This document shows, piece by piece, positions 1 through 8,941 of a DNA stretch of 64,000 nucleotides (position 1 is the stretch's first letter; every line of letters begins with the position of its first letter). Origin of the DNA: Pseudomonas sp. StFLB209 (lineage in GTDB: Bacteria; Pseudomonadota; Gammaproteobacteria; Pseudomonadales; Pseudomonadaceae); the NCBI RefSeq assembly GCF_000829415.1, contig NZ_AP014637.1:3675001-3739000 (forward strand). Direction: 5' to 3'. Made by a program: the position numbers and the translations under genes. Below the pieces are notes generated by a model that was not told the DNA's origin, did not search any database, and saw nothing but the letters and a program-made list of their open reading frames with translations.

Positions 1-273
1 GATCATCAGGACCGCCGCTTGCTGCTGGCCATGATTGAGAAATTCGACGGTGGTCCGGTGGGGGTCGACAGTCTCGCGGCCGCGATCAGTGAAGAGCGCC
101 ATACCATTGAAGATGTACTTGAGCCCTACCTGATCCAGCAGGGGTATATCATGCGTACCCCTCGGGGCCGAGTCGTCACTCGCCATGCGTATTTGCATTT
201 CGGGCTGAATATTCCGTCACGAATGGGCGAAATGCCAGCTACCGGGGAACCTGTAGATGATAATGCCGACTAA
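1..273 (+). CDS. ruvB: Holliday junction branch-migration helicase RuvB, C-terminal fragment
   Basis: The window opens inside this gene; the frame is open from base 1 and ends at the TAA at 271-273, leaving the last 90 residues. The fragment is the RuvB C-terminal winged-helix domain, recognised from the run [16 protein letters not shown] and, later, [16 protein letters not shown], which in the family contacts DNA at the junction. The full protein is a hexameric AAA+ motor that works with RuvA and RuvC in recombination and repair. The order ruvB-ybgC-tolQ is normal for Pseudomonas. The acidic tail after LHFGLNIP is variable in the family. Nothing looks damaged; only the 5' part is missing because of the window edge. 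Confidence 0.95.
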   Translation, partial: DHQDRRLLLAMIEKFDGGPVGVDSLAAAISEERHTIEDVLEPYLIQQGYIMRTPRGRVVTRHAYLHFGLNIPSRMGEMPATGEPVDDNAD

Positions 274-409
274 TGGCTCTGGAGCGGCACTAGCCTGCGC
301 TGCAAGCTGGTGGATTGCTGTTCTCGGGCAGGCGCCTTGCGTTAGCGGGCCAAACCTTGAAAAACAGTTGCTACATCCGATTGGCAACCCGAGGAGTAAG
401 CACTAGAGT

Positions 410-889
410 ATGCGCGCGCAAAACGGGGTTCAGTCGTTCGCACATCGCTGTCGCGTCTATTACGAAGACACCGATGCCGGCGGCGTCGTCTACTACGTCA
501 ATTACCTGAAATTCATGGAACGGGCTCGCACCGAGCAGCTGCGGCAACTGGGGTTCAACCAGTCCACGCTGGCCGATGAGAACCTGTTGTTTGTCGTGCA
601 TTCCAGTGAGGCGCGTTACCACAAGCCGGCGCGGCTGGACGACGAACTGTTGGTCACCGCGCAAGTTATCGAACTCAACCGCGCCAGCCTGCGTTTTCGC
701 CAGCAGGTCACGCGAGTGGCCGATGCAACGCTGCTCTGCGAGGGGCAGTTCCTGGTGGCGTGTGTCAGCGCCGATAGTTTCAGACCCCGGGCCATTCCAG
801 AAACGCTGCGTGCGGCTTTTGCCTTGCAGCACAGTGGCGCGGGCTTACCTTCAGATTCAGAGCAGGAGATAGAACGTGGAAGCTGCTAA
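410..889 (+). CDS. ybgC: Tol-Pal system-associated acyl-CoA thioesterase YbgC
   Basis: A 159-residue hotdog-fold thioesterase. The family signature is visible near residues 16-35: [19 protein letters not shown], with the catalytic Asp (the D of DTDAGG) and the following Tyr/Asn-rich helix. It hydrolyses acyl-CoA or acyl-ACP thioesters in the cytoplasm and is the usual first gene of the tol-pal operon. The start is ATG at 410. A GAGGAG lies at 391-396, rather far upstream, so the start is likely but not certain. The 3' end overlaps the tolQ start by 14 bases, which indicates translational coupling. Confidence 0.93.
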   Translation: MRAQNGVQSFAHRCRVYYEDTDAGGVVYYVNYLKFMERARTEQLRQLGFNQSTLADENLLFVVHSSEARYHKPARLDDELLVTAQVIELNRASLRFRQQVTRVADATLLCEGQFLVACVSADSFRPRAIPETLRAAFALQHSGAGLPSDSEQEIERGSC

Positions 890-1574
890 CGTCGTCGACC
901 ATACCTCCATGTGGAGTTTGGTCAGCAATGCCAGCATTGTCGTGCAGTTGGTCATGCTGAGCCTGGTGGCTGCCTCGGTTGCCTCATGGGTAATGATATT
1001 TCAGCGCAGTAACATGATCAGGGCCGGCCGGCGTGCGCTGGAAAGTTTCGAGGAGCGGTTCTGGTCGGGCATCGATCTGTCCAAGCTGTATCGTCAGGCT
1101 GGCAGCAACCCTGATCCGGATTCGGGTGTGGAGCAGATCTTCCGTGCCGGCTTCAAGGAGTTCTCCCGGCTGCGTCAGCAACCGGGCGTTGACCCGGATG
1201 CGGTGATGGAAGGCGTAGCGCGTGCGATGCGCGTGGCCATTTCCCGCGAAGAAGAAAAGCTCGAAACCGGCCTGCCGTTTCTGGCAACCGTCGGCTCGAC
1301 CAGTCCTTATATTGGTCTGTTCGGTACTGTGTGGGGGATCATGAACTCCTTCCGGGGGCTGGCCACCGCCCAGCAAGCGACACTGGCCACCGTAGCGCCA
1401 GGTATTGCCGAGGCTCTGATTGCAACGGCCATCGGCCTGTTTGCAGCCATCCCGGCCGTTATGGCTTACAACCGTTTCGCCGCGCGCACCGAGACTCTGA
1501 TCGGCCGTTACTACACCTTTGCCGACGAGTTCCAGGCCATCCTGCACCGTAAAGTGCATACCAGCGAAGAGTGA
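876..1574 (+). CDS. tolQ: Tol-Pal system protein TolQ
   Basis: A 232-residue inner-membrane protein of the TolQ/ExbB/MotA family. Three membrane segments are visible: about residues 18-40 ([20 protein letters not shown]), about 135-160 and about 170-195, the last two in the proton-channel block. TolQ and TolR form the proton-motive-force motor that energises TolA for outer-membrane constriction at division. The conserved [17 protein letters not shown] is present near residues 135-152. The start is GTG at 876, inside the end of ybgC, preceded by AGGAG-like sequence in the upstream gene. Length is normal for the family. Confidence 0.96.
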   Translation: MEAANVVDHTSMWSLVSNASIVVQLVMLSLVAASVASWVMIFQRSNMIRAGRRALESFEERFWSGIDLSKLYRQAGSNPDPDSGVEQIFRAGFKEFSRLRQQPGVDPDAVMEGVARAMRVAISREEEKLETGLPFLATVGSTSPYIGLFGTVWGIMNSFRGLATAQQATLATVAPGIAEALIATAIGLFAAIPAVMAYNRFAARTETLIGRYYTFADEFQAILHRKVHTSEE

Positions 1575-1588
1575 GCAGGTAATTCCCC

Positions 1589-2053
1589 ATGGCTTTGATC
1601 GCTCGAGATCGTCGCAACAAACGTCGGCCGGTCGCCGAAATGAACGTGGTGCCTTACATCGACGTGATGCTGGTACTGCTGGTCATTTTCATGGTCACCG
1701 CGCCCATGATCAACCAGGGCGTCAAGGTCGACCTGCCCAAGGTTTCCAGTGAGAGCCTGCCGCAGGACAACAACAACCAGGTCCTGACCATTTCAATCAA
1801 GGCTGACAAAACCTATTACTGGAATGTGGGCAGCGAGGTCGATACCGACAAGCAGATGGACAAGGCGATGACCTTGCCCCAGCTGACCAGTGCAGTGACC
1901 AAGATCATTGCGGCCGGGCGTGATGCCGGCAAGCAGACCCAGGTCTTTATCCGTGGTGACAAGGCGGTGGACTACGGTTCGGTCATGGTCACCATGGGTG
2001 GACTGCAGAAAGCCGGTATTGCCAACGTCGGCCTGATTACTGAGGCCCCCTGA
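1589..2053 (+). CDS. tolR: Tol-Pal system protein TolR
   Basis: A 154-residue ExbD/TolR protein. It has a short basic cytoplasmic N-terminus (RDRRNKRRPVAEMNVVPYID), one membrane helix about residues 25-43 that carries the conserved Asp (YIDVMLVLLVIFMVTAP) needed for proton coupling, and a periplasmic domain. TolR completes the TolQ-TolR motor and touches TolA and peptidoglycan. It lies 14 bases after tolQ, and its last base is the first base of the tolA ATG, so the genes are tightly coupled. Confidence 0.96.
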   Translation: MALIARDRRNKRRPVAEMNVVPYIDVMLVLLVIFMVTAPMINQGVKVDLPKVSSESLPQDNNNQVLTISIKADKTYYWNVGSEVDTDKQMDKAMTLPQLTSAVTKIIAAGRDAGKQTQVFIRGDKAVDYGSVMVTMGGLQKAGIANVGLITEAP

Positions 2054-3159
2054 TGCAGCCAATTCGAGAGCCATCCGCCTCGGAAAGCTACTTCTGGCCC
2101 AGTGTCTGGGCGGTGGCCCTGCATATCCTGATTTTCGGCATGCTCTTTGTCAGTTTTGCCATGACCCCTGAGCTGCCTGAAGCCAAGCCTGTGGTTCAGG
2201 CTACGCTGTATCAGCTCAAGTCCAAGAGTCAGGCAACCACCCAGACTAACCAGAAGATCGCTGGCGAGGCGAAAAGAACCGCTGCACGGCAGACTGAAGT
2301 CGAGCAGCTGGAACAGAAAAAGATCGAGCAGCAGAAGCAGGAAGCTGTAAAAGCGGCGGAACAAAAGAAAGCCGATGAGGCTCAAAAAGCCGAAGAACAG
2401 AAAGCTGCTGCCGCCGAAGAAGCCAAGAAGGCGGCTGAACAGAAAGCTGCCGAACAGAAAGCCGAAGAGGCGCGCAAGGCGGCTGATGAAGCCAAGAAAG
2501 CGGCCGAAGCGAAAAAGGCCGAAGAGAAACAGCAGGCTGATATAGCCAAGAAAAAAGCTGAAGAAGAAGCGAAGAAAAAAGCCGAGGAAGATGCCAAGAA
2601 GGCAGCTGCCGAGGAAGCCAAGAAGAAGGCAGCGGACGAGGCCAAGAAACAGGCCGCCGAAGATGCCAAGAAGCAGGCTGCCGAGGACGCGAAAAAGAAA
2701 GCCGCTGAAGACGCCAAGAAAAAGGCTGCTGCAGATGCTGCTGCCAAGAAGGCTCAGGAAGCTGCACGCAAGGCAGCCGAAGACAAGAAAGCGCAGGCGC
2801 TGGCTGACTTGCTTTCCGACAAGCCGGAGCGACAGCAGGCATTGGCCGACGAGGTGGGCGATCAGGTTGCCGGTAGTTTCGACGATCTGATCAGGTTGCG
2901 CGCGTCTGAAGGCTGGAGTCGTCCGCCGTCTGCCCGCAACAACATGTCTGTACAGTTGCAGATCAAGATGTTGCCCGACGGGACGATTTCTTCGGTAACA
3001 GTTGCCAAGTCCAGTGGTGACGGGCCGTTTGACAGCTCTGCTGTTGCTGCCGTCAGGAACATTGGGCGTTTGACAGAAATGCAGGGGCTGAAGCCGGCTG
3101 AGTTCGCGCCCTATCGCTCATTCAAGATGACATTTACTCCAGGAGATCTAGCCCTGTGA
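2053..3159 (+). CDS. tolA: Cell envelope integrity protein TolA
   Basis: A 368-residue TolA with the three classical domains. One inner-membrane helix lies at about residues 13-35 ([21 protein letters not shown]). A long Ala/Lys/Glu-rich helical rod runs from about 75 to 250, made of degenerate [12 protein letters not shown] units. The C-terminal domain III, about 265-368, binds TolB, Pal, colicin-like toxins and phage coat proteins in related species. The rod spans the periplasm and transmits motor force to Pal at the outer membrane. tolR and tolA share one base (2053), and the tolA TGA overlaps the tolB GTG. The rod is low in complexity, so its length varies between strains. Confidence 0.95.
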   Translation: MQPIREPSASESYFWPSVWAVALHILIFGMLFVSFAMTPELPEAKPVVQATLYQLKSKSQATTQTNQKIAGEAKRTAARQTEVEQLEQKKIEQQKQEAVKAAEQKKADEAQKAEEQKAAAAEEAKKAAEQKAAEQKAEEARKAADEAKKAAEAKKAEEKQQADIAKKKAEEEAKKKAEEDAKKAAAEEAKKKAADEAKKQAAEDAKKQAAEDAKKKAAEDAKKKAAADAAAKKAQEAARKAAEDKKAQALADLLSDKPERQQALADEVGDQVAGSFDDLIRLRASEGWSRPPSARNNMSVQLQIKMLPDGTISSVTVAKSSGDGPFDSSAVAAVRNIGRLTEMQGLKPAEFAPYRSFKMTFTPGDLAL

Positions 3160-4457
3160 TCAAGCTTTTTAGAGGACTGCTCGTCGTTCTCTGCTGTGTG
3201 GCCGGGATGGCCAACGCAGAAGAGAAGAACATTCTGGTTACCAGTGGCAGTGACCGCGCCACGCCGATTGCGGTCGTGCCATTCGGCTGGCAGGGCGGTA
3301 ACGTCCTGCCAGATGACATGGCTGAAATCATCGGCAATGACCTGCGTAACTCGGGTTACTACTCGCCGATTCCGAAGCAGAACATGATCAGTCTGCCGGC
3401 CCAGGCCAGCGAAGTGATCTTCCGTGACTGGAAAGCGCTGGGCGCCCAATACGTCATGGTGGGTAACATCGTGCCCGCTGGTGGTCGCCTGCAAGTGCAG
3501 TACGCCCTGTTCAACGTCGCTACCGAGCAGCAAGTGCTGACTGGCAGTGTGTCGGGGACTACTGATCAATTGCGCGACATGTCGCACTTTATTTCCGACC
3601 AGTCGTTCGAGAAGCTGACAGGTATTAAAGGTGCGTTCTCGACCCGTATGCTGTACGTGACTGCCGAGCGTTTCTCCGAAACCAACACTCGCTACACCTT
3701 GCAGCGTTCCGACTACGATGGCGCACGTGCAGTGACCCTGCTGCAATCGCGTGAGCCGATCCTTTCGCCACGCTTTGCGCCGGATGGCAAACGTATCGCT
3801 TACGTCTCGTTCGAGCAGAAGCGTCCGCGTATTTTTGTACAGCATATCGATACCGGTCGCCGTGAGCAGATCACCAACTTCGAAGGCCTCAACGGTGCAC
3901 CAGCCTGGTCGCCGGATGGCAGCAAACTGGCGTTCGTGCTGTCCAAGGACGGTAACCCGGAGATCTACGTGATCAACCTGGCCAGCCGTCAGCTGAGCCG
4001 AGTCACCAACGATTCTTCGATCGATACCGAACCGTTCTTCGGTAAGGATGGCTCGACCATCTACTTCACGTCCGACCGTGGCGGCAAACCGCAGATCTAC
4101 AAAACCAGCATTAATGGTGGTGGTGCCACTCGCGTAACGTTCGTGGGCAACTACAATGCCAATCCGAAACTGTCGGCTGACGAAAAGACCCTGGTAATGA
4201 TCCATCGCCAGGAAGGCTTCACCAATTTCAAGGTTGCGGCTCAGGATCTGGCCCGCGGAAGTGTAAAAATCCTTACAGATAGCAACCTTGATGAGTCACC
4301 TACTGTTGCGCCCAACGGCACCATGGTAATCTACGCCACCCGCCAGCAGGGCCGGGGAGTCTTGATGCTCGTGTCCCTTAACGGACGCGTAAGGCTCCCG
4401 CTTCCTACCGCTCAAGGCGAAGTCAGAGAACCTTCCTGGTCCCCTTACCTGAACTGA
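3156..4457 (+). CDS. tolB: Tol-Pal system beta-propeller protein TolB
   Basis: A 433-residue periplasmic protein. It has an N-terminal signal peptide (about residues 1-21, [14 protein letters not shown] then EE), an N-terminal alpha/beta domain, and a six-bladed beta propeller from about 170 onward. The repeated blade motif SPDGxxxAFxS is visible as [13 protein letters not shown] and [11 protein letters not shown]. TolB binds Pal and is recruited by TolA. The start is GTG at 3156, giving a GTGA overlap with the tolA stop; AGGAG lies just upstream at 3140-3145. Length and architecture are standard. Confidence 0.96.
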   Translation: MIKLFRGLLVVLCCVAGMANAEEKNILVTSGSDRATPIAVVPFGWQGGNVLPDDMAEIIGNDLRNSGYYSPIPKQNMISLPAQASEVIFRDWKALGAQYVMVGNIVPAGGRLQVQYALFNVATEQQVLTGSVSGTTDQLRDMSHFISDQSFEKLTGIKGAFSTRMLYVTAERFSETNTRYTLQRSDYDGARAVTLLQSREPILSPRFAPDGKRIAYVSFEQKRPRIFVQHIDTGRREQITNFEGLNGAPAWSPDGSKLAFVLSKDGNPEIYVINLASRQLSRVTNDSSIDTEPFFGKDGSTIYFTSDRGGKPQIYKTSINGGGATRVTFVGNYNANPKLSADEKTLVMIHRQEGFTNFKVAAQDLARGSVKILTDSNLDESPTVAPNGTMVIYATRQQGRGVLMLVSLNGRVRLPLPTAQGEVREPSWSPYLN

Positions 4458-4512
4458 CGCGGCGCTACACAAGTTTTTGCTTAACACACTGGGGTTCATT
4501 AGGAGTTTCAAG

Positions 4513-5013
4513 ATGGAAATGCTGAAGTTTGGTAAGTTTGCTGCGCTGGCTCTGGCCATGGCCGTAGCTGTAGGTTGTTCCTCCAAAGGCGGCGACAATG
4601 CCGGCGCTGGTGGTGCAGTTGATCCTAACGCTGGTTACGGCGCCAACTCTGGTGCTGTCGACGGCAGCCTGAGCGAAGAAGCTGCTCTGCGCGCAATCAC
4701 CACCTTCTACTTCGAATACGACAGCTCGGACCTGAAGCAAGAAGCCCTGCGCGCGCTGGACGTTCACGCCAAGGACCTGAAAGCCAACGGCGCTCGCGTC
4801 GTTCTGGAAGGTAACACCGACGAGCGCGGCACTCGTGAATACAACCTGGCACTGGGCGAGCGTCGTGCGAAAGCCGTTCAACGCTACCTGGTTCTGCAGG
4901 GCGTGTCCCCAGCTCAGCTGGAGCTGGTTTCCTACGGTGAAGAGCGTCCAGTTGCTACCGGCAACGACGAGCAATCGTGGGCTCAGAACCGTCGCGTCGA
5001 ACTGCGTAAGTAA
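4513..5013 (+). CDS. pal: Peptidoglycan-associated lipoprotein Pal (OprL)
   Basis: A 166-residue outer-membrane lipoprotein. The signal peptide (about residues 1-20) ends in a lipobox with the modified Cys in AVAVGCSS. The OmpA-like peptidoglycan-binding domain spans about 60-166, with the family motif [19 protein letters not shown]. Pal anchors the outer membrane to peptidoglycan and is the end point of the Tol machine. The ATG at 4513 is chosen over the in-frame TTG at 4477 because AGGAG (4501-4505) sits seven bases before it and the lipoprotein signal begins there. A gap of about 55 bases after tolB may allow an internal promoter. Confidence 0.97.
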   Translation: MEMLKFGKFAALALAMAVAVGCSSKGGDNAGAGGAVDPNAGYGANSGAVDGSLSEEAALRAITTFYFEYDSSDLKQEALRALDVHAKDLKANGARVVLEGNTDERGTREYNLALGERRAKAVQRYLVLQGVSPAQLELVSYGEERPVATGNDEQSWAQNRRVELRK

Positions 5014-5019
5014 TTCGAT

Positions 5020-5829
5020 ATGACTTGCCGTCGTGCTCTAACCGTTCTGGCCCTCACCCTGCCGCTTACTGCATGGGGTGCGGTTCCTGTAGTCGGTGAC
5101 AATTCTGGCTCTGGCAGCAGTTATCCGCCAGCGGGTTATGGCACGTCCGGCGCCTACGTCGGAGGCGAGGCTTCGGCCGCGCCTTCGGCGCAGGGTCAGC
5201 TGTTCATGCAGCTGCAACAGATGCAGGAAGAAATATCGCGTTTGCGCGGTATCGTCGAGGTTCAACAGAATGACATCCAGCGCATGAAGCAGGAAGCTCT
5301 GGAGCGTTATCAGGACCTGGACCAGCGTATCGTCAGTGGCGCTTCTGCTGCTGCGAACAATAATTCCCAACCGGCTGGCGGCGCAATCGACGCCAGCGGT
5401 ACACCATCGGCCCCGGCAGCTCAGGCTCCGGCGGCTGGCACCGAGCCGCCAGACCCGGCCAAAGAGAAGCTCTATTACGACGCTTCCCTGGATCTGGTCA
5501 AAGCCAAGGATTTCGACAAGGCCAGTCAGGCACTTGCCGCATTCCTGCGTAAATACCCCAACAGCACTTACGCGGGCAACGCTCAATACTGGCTGGGTGA
5601 GGTAAACCTGGCCAAGGGTGACCTGCAAGGTGCCGGTCAGGCATTTGCCAAGGTAAGTCAGCTGTACCCCAAACACGGTAAAGTGCCCGATTCGCTTTAC
5701 AAGCTGGCAGATGTCGAGCGTCGCCTGGGGCATACCGACAAGGTCAAAGGTATTTTGCAGCAGGTTGTAGCCCAGTATCCGGGTACTTCCGCTGCTCAAT
5801 TGGCGCAGCGTGACCTTCAGCGTCTTTGA
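5020..5829 (+). CDS. cpoB: Cell division coordinator CpoB (YbgF), TPR protein
   Basis: A 269-residue periplasmic protein. A Sec signal peptide occupies about residues 1-20 (LTLPLTAWGA), a trimerising coiled coil about 50-95 (QLFMQLQQMQEEISRLRG), then a Pro/Ala linker and C-terminal tetratricopeptide repeats about 145-265. CpoB couples Tol-driven outer-membrane constriction to septal peptidoglycan synthesis by modulating PBP1B. It starts six bases after the pal stop and closes the tol-pal operon; a hairpin terminator follows. Confidence 0.94.
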   Translation: MTCRRALTVLALTLPLTAWGAVPVVGDNSGSGSSYPPAGYGTSGAYVGGEASAAPSAQGQLFMQLQQMQEEISRLRGIVEVQQNDIQRMKQEALERYQDLDQRIVSGASAAANNNSQPAGGAIDASGTPSAPAAQAPAAGTEPPDPAKEKLYYDASLDLVKAKDFDKASQALAAFLRKYPNSTYAGNAQYWLGEVNLAKGDLQGAGQAFAKVSQLYPKHGKVPDSLYKLADVERRLGHTDKVKGILQQVVAQYPGTSAAQLAQRDLQRL

Positions 5830-5851
5830 GCCAAAGCTGACAGTTGTCCAG

Positions 5852-5878
5852 AAAAGCCGCGCCTGTCGCGGCTTTTTT
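5852..5878 (+). terminator. Rho-independent terminator of the tol-pal operon
   Basis: Stem AAAAGCCGCG / CGCGGCTTTT with loop CCTGT and a run of six T residues. It begins 23 bases after the cpoB stop. Confidence 0.9.
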
Positions 5879-6006
5879 CGTTAGAATCGCCCACCCGAAA
5901 TATCGGTCATCATTAGTTTCGCTTCATGGCATTGCGTGATTGCGCGGTGCCCTGAAGTGCCTGACGGAGGCGGACGGCCTGTTTAGCTGTTACGCCCGTG
6001 GCTCTC

Positions 6007-6654
6007 ATGCAAGACACATTACGTATCACCGAAGTTTTTCACTCGTTGCAGGGTGAAACCCGCACGTCCGGGCTGCCCACTGTATTTGTGCGGTTGACCG
6101 GTTGCCCGCTGCGCTGCCAGTACTGCGACAGCGCCTATGCGTTCAGCGGCGGCACCATCATGACGCTGGACGCCATTGTCGAACAGGTTGCAACCTGGCG
6201 ACCGCGCTATGTATGCGTGACCGGCGGTGAGCCTCTGGCCCAGCCCAATGCGATCGCGCTGCTCAAGCGCCTGTGTGATGCTGGCTATGACGTCTCTCTG
6301 GAAACCAGCGGGGCGCTTGATATCTCGGCAGTCGACACCCGTGTCAGTCGTGTTGTGGATCTCAAGACCCCGGGCTCGATGGAAGTCTCGCGTAACCGCT
6401 ACGAGAACATCGAGTTGCTGACGCCTAATGATCAGGTCAAGTTTGTGCTCTGCTCTCGGGAAGACTACGACTGGGCGGTGTCCAAGCTGATTCAGTACCG
6501 GCTTGATCAGCGAGTGAGCGAAGTCCTGTTCTCGGCCAGTCACCATCAGTTGAAAGCGCGTGATCTGGCGGACTGGATCGTCGCAGATAATCTGCCGGTG
6601 CGTATGCAGATGCAATTGCACAAGCTGCTTTGGGACGATGAGCCCGGGCGTTGA
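6007..6654 (+). CDS. queE: 7-carboxy-7-deazaguanine synthase QueE
   Basis: A 215-residue radical-SAM enzyme that rearranges 6-carboxytetrahydropterin to 7-carboxy-7-deazaguanine in the queuosine pathway. The iron-sulfur motif CxxxCxxC is visible as GCPLRCQYC at about residues 32-40, followed by the glycine-rich VTGGEPL SAM-binding motif. I choose the ATG at 6007 (MQDTLRITE), the usual Pseudomonas N-terminus, over the in-frame GTG at 5998; neither has a strong Shine-Dalgarno. It is 12 bases upstream of queC, so the two form an operon. The roughly 120 bases before it contain no recognisable preQ1 riboswitch. Confidence 0.94.
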   Translation: MQDTLRITEVFHSLQGETRTSGLPTVFVRLTGCPLRCQYCDSAYAFSGGTIMTLDAIVEQVATWRPRYVCVTGGEPLAQPNAIALLKRLCDAGYDVSLETSGALDISAVDTRVSRVVDLKTPGSMEVSRNRYENIELLTPNDQVKFVLCSREDYDWAVSKLIQYRLDQRVSEVLFSASHHQLKARDLADWIVADNLPVRMQMQLHKLLWDDEPGR

Positions 6655-6666
6655 GAGGAGAAAGCA

Positions 6667-7341
6667 ATGAGTGACAAGAAAGCGGTCATCCTGCTGTCTG
6701 GCGGCCTGGATTCGGCCACGGTTGTGGCTATGGCTCGCGCCGAAGGTTACGCCTGTTACACCATGAGCTTTGATTATGGCCAACGCCATCGCGCCGAGCT
6801 CGATGCAGCTGCACGTGTGGCGAAAGACCTGGGTGCCATCGAGCACAAGGTTATCGGTCTGAATCTGGACGGCCTGGGCGGCTCGGCCCTGACTGACAGC
6901 AGCATTGATGTGCCCGAGGCGCCCACCGAAGGTATCCCGGTTACCTATGTGCCGGCGCGAAACACCGTGTTCCTGTCGCTGGCGCTGGGCTGGGCCGAGG
7001 TGCTGGAGGCGCGGGACATCTTCATCGGCGTCAACGCGGTGGATTACTCCGGCTACCCCGACTGCCGCCCCGAGTTCGTCGAAGCCTTCGAGCGCCTGGC
7101 CAACCTGGCGACCAAAGCCGGTGTAGAAGGGCAAGGCTTTACCATCCGTGCGCCGCTGCAAAACTTGAGCAAGGCTGACATCATCAAGGCGGGGACGGAA
7201 CTTGGTGTGGATTATGCGCTGACGGTTTCCTGCTATCAGGCTGATGATCAGGGCCGTGCCTGCCGTAAATGCGATAGCTGCCGCCTGCGTGCAGAAGGCT
7301 TCGCTGCGGCCGGTGTGAATGACCCAACCAATTATTTTTAA
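6667..7341 (+). CDS. queC: 7-cyano-7-deazaguanine synthase QueC
   Basis: A 224-residue ATP-dependent enzyme that converts CDG to preQ0, the step after QueE. The PP-loop motif SGGLDSATV is at residues 11-19. Near the C-terminus four cysteines (SCYQ, then CRKCDSC) form the zinc site typical of QueC. Shine-Dalgarno GAGGAGA sits before the ATG at 6667. Co-transcribed with queE. Complete, with normal length. Confidence 0.96.
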   Translation: MSDKKAVILLSGGLDSATVVAMARAEGYACYTMSFDYGQRHRAELDAAARVAKDLGAIEHKVIGLNLDGLGGSALTDSSIDVPEAPTEGIPVTYVPARNTVFLSLALGWAEVLEARDIFIGVNAVDYSGYPDCRPEFVEAFERLANLATKAGVEGQGFTIRAPLQNLSKADIIKAGTELGVDYALTVSCYQADDQGRACRKCDSCRLRAEGFAAAGVNDPTNYF

Positions 7342-7359
7342 TTTTTTTATCGGAAGGTG

Positions 7360-7387
7360 TTGAATTACTGTGAAAAATCAGTAATAT
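7360..7387 (+). promoter_or_regulatory. Probable sigma-70 promoter of tRNA-Lys
   Basis: TTGAAT (7360-7365), 16-base spacer, TAATAT (7382-7387), then the tRNA begins 14 bases later. The match and position are good for a stable-RNA promoter; no start site has been mapped. Confidence 0.55.
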
Positions 7388-7401
7388 ACGCGCCATCCAA
7401 C

Positions 7402-7477
7402 GGGTCGTTAGCTCAGTTGGTAGAGCAGTTGGCTTTTAACCAATTGGTCGTAGGTTCGAATCCTACACGACCCACCA
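7402..7477 (+). tRNA. tRNA-Lys (anticodon TTT)
   Basis: A 76-base tRNA with acceptor stem GGGTCGT/ACGACCC, D-arm TAGCTCAGTTGGTAGAGCA, anticodon loop CTTTTAA, TpsiC arm TAGGTTCGAATCCTA and encoded CCA at 7475-7477. A hairpin terminator follows directly. Confidence 0.97.
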
Positions 7478-7488
7478 TATATACGCAG

Positions 7489-7513
7489 AAACCCTCCCTA
7501 GTGGAGGGTTTTT
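7489..7513 (+). terminator. Rho-independent terminator after tRNA-Lys
   Basis: Stem AAACCCTCC / GGAGGGTTT with loop CTAGT and trailing T run, 11 bases past the tRNA 3' end. Confidence 0.9.
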
Positions 7514-7819
7514 GCGTTTGGCTGCTTAAATAATTTTTGATCTTCTGTCAGGCAAGATTTGCGGCACTGCTTGTTTTGGCTCAACGACCGAGCACTTTTG
7601 AACTTTATTTAAATAGTAATCATTAGCAGATTTGGCAGTTTAAATATTTGTGCTGATACCGTTCATTAGGGTTAGAATCTGCCCGCTTCAGGCCGCAGGG
7701 CTTGAGGTTGTGTTCAAGAGCTGGATGCTCCCAGATCTACGGGGCGCCGGCTTTTTTTTCGCATGCCTTTCGGGTGTAAACTTGCATTACGCGCCACCGC
7801 GCACTCAGGTCCAGCCAAC
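7514..7819. other. Intergenic stretch before nadA
   Basis: About 300 bases of AT-rich DNA between the tRNA-Lys terminator and nadA. It must hold the nadA promoter; a weak candidate is TTGTGC (7648-7653) with TAGAAT (7673-7678), but the 19-base spacer is long. No gene or clear structured RNA is visible. Confidence 0.5.
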
Positions 7820-8878
7820 ATGACGCAGATTTCCGAACGCTTTCTGGTGCAGGCCCATCTGGCGGCCAAGCAGCCAAGAGAGTTGAGCCTCGAAGAACAA
7901 GCCCACTACCGTGCGCAGATCGCTGCCGAACTCAAAGCGCGTGATGCGGTGCTGGTTGCGCATTATTACTGCGACCCGGTTATTCAGGCGCTGGCCGAAG
8001 AGACCGGCGGGTGTGTGGCGGACTCTCTGGAGATGGCGCGTTTCAGCAATAACCACCCTGCCAGCACCGTGCTGGTTGCCGGGGTGCGGTTCATGGGCGA
8101 GACAGCCAAGATCCTCAACCCGGAAAAGCGCGTGTTCATGCCGACCCTGGAGGCAACCTGTTCGCTGGATGTGGGTTGTCCTGTCGATGAGTTCTCGGCG
8201 TTTTGCGATAAGCATCCTGACCGCACGGTGGTGGTCTATGCCAATACCTCGGCAGCTGTTAAAGCTCGCGCCGACTGGGTGGTGACTTCCGGCTGTGCGC
8301 TGGAAATCGTCGAAAGCCTGATGGATAACGGCGAGAAGATCATCTGGGCACCGGACAAGCATCTGGGGCGCTGGATTCAGCGCGAGACCGGCGCTGACAT
8401 GCTGCTGTGGGACGGTGCCTGCATTGTCCATGAAGAATTCAAGTCCAAGCAGCTTGAGGATATGAAGGCGCTGTACCCTGAGGCGGCAGTGCTGGTGCAT
8501 CCGGAGTCGCCGGAAGCGGTTATTGCGTTGGCCGATGCAGTCGGTTCTACCAGTCAGATGATCGCTGCCGCGCAACGTCTGCCGAACAAAACTTTTATCG
8601 TTGCCACTGATCGCGGCATTTTCTACAAGATGCAGCAGGTGTGCCCCGACAAGATCTTCATCGAGGCGCCCACCGCCGGTAACGGCGCGGCATGCCGCAG
8701 TTGTGCGCATTGTCCGTGGATGGCCATGAATACCCTGGAGCGTACCTTGCAGTGCCTGCAGGACGGTAGCAACGAGATCTTTGTCGATCCAGCCCTGATT
8801 CCGCATGCCGTACGCCCGTTGCAGCGCATGCTGGACTTCACCCAGGCTGCCCGTCTGAGGCAGGCGGGCAACGCTTGA
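7820..8878 (+). CDS. nadA: Quinolinate synthase NadA
   Basis: A 352-residue iron-sulfur enzyme that condenses iminoaspartate with dihydroxyacetone phosphate to quinolinate in NAD biosynthesis. The three 4Fe-4S ligand regions can be seen: [22 protein letters not shown] and the C-terminal [10 protein letters not shown]. The ATG at 7820 gives the usual MTQISER start; an in-frame ATG at 7763 would add 19 residues not typical of the family. It stands alone here, followed by a strong terminator and the convergent protease gene. Confidence 0.95.
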   Translation: MTQISERFLVQAHLAAKQPRELSLEEQAHYRAQIAAELKARDAVLVAHYYCDPVIQALAEETGGCVADSLEMARFSNNHPASTVLVAGVRFMGETAKILNPEKRVFMPTLEATCSLDVGCPVDEFSAFCDKHPDRTVVVYANTSAAVKARADWVVTSGCALEIVESLMDNGEKIIWAPDKHLGRWIQRETGADMLLWDGACIVHEEFKSKQLEDMKALYPEAAVLVHPESPEAVIALADAVGSTSQMIAAAQRLPNKTFIVATDRGIFYKMQQVCPDKIFIEAPTAGNGAACRSCAHCPWMAMNTLERTLQCLQDGSNEIFVDPALIPHAVRPLQRMLDFTQAARLRQAGNA

Positions 8879-8891
8879 GGCAGTGGATATA

Positions 8892-8921
8892 AAAAGCCCG
8901 GCATCGCTGCCGGGCTTTTTT
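8892..8921 (+). terminator. Bidirectional terminator between nadA and the M48 protease gene
   Basis: Stem AAAAGCCCGGC / GCCGGGCTTTT with loop ATCGCT, and T runs on both strands because the arms start with A and end with T. It suits both convergent genes. Confidence 0.9.
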
Positions 8922-8941
8922 ATTTGCGCTGCCCTCAATTG

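Noticed and set aside
2246..2842. Ser/Pro/Leu-rich and Ala/Ser-rich minus-strand frames inside tolA
   Set aside because: They arise from the low-complexity Ala/Lys/Glu rod of TolA read backwards.
5880..6006. preQ1 riboswitch before queE
   Set aside because: No compact pseudoknot with the expected short A-rich tail was visible in the leader.
7608..7626. Fur-box-like AAATAGTAATCATTAGC upstream of nadA
   Set aside because: Only about 13 of 19 bases fit the Fur consensus and nadA is not a usual Fur target.
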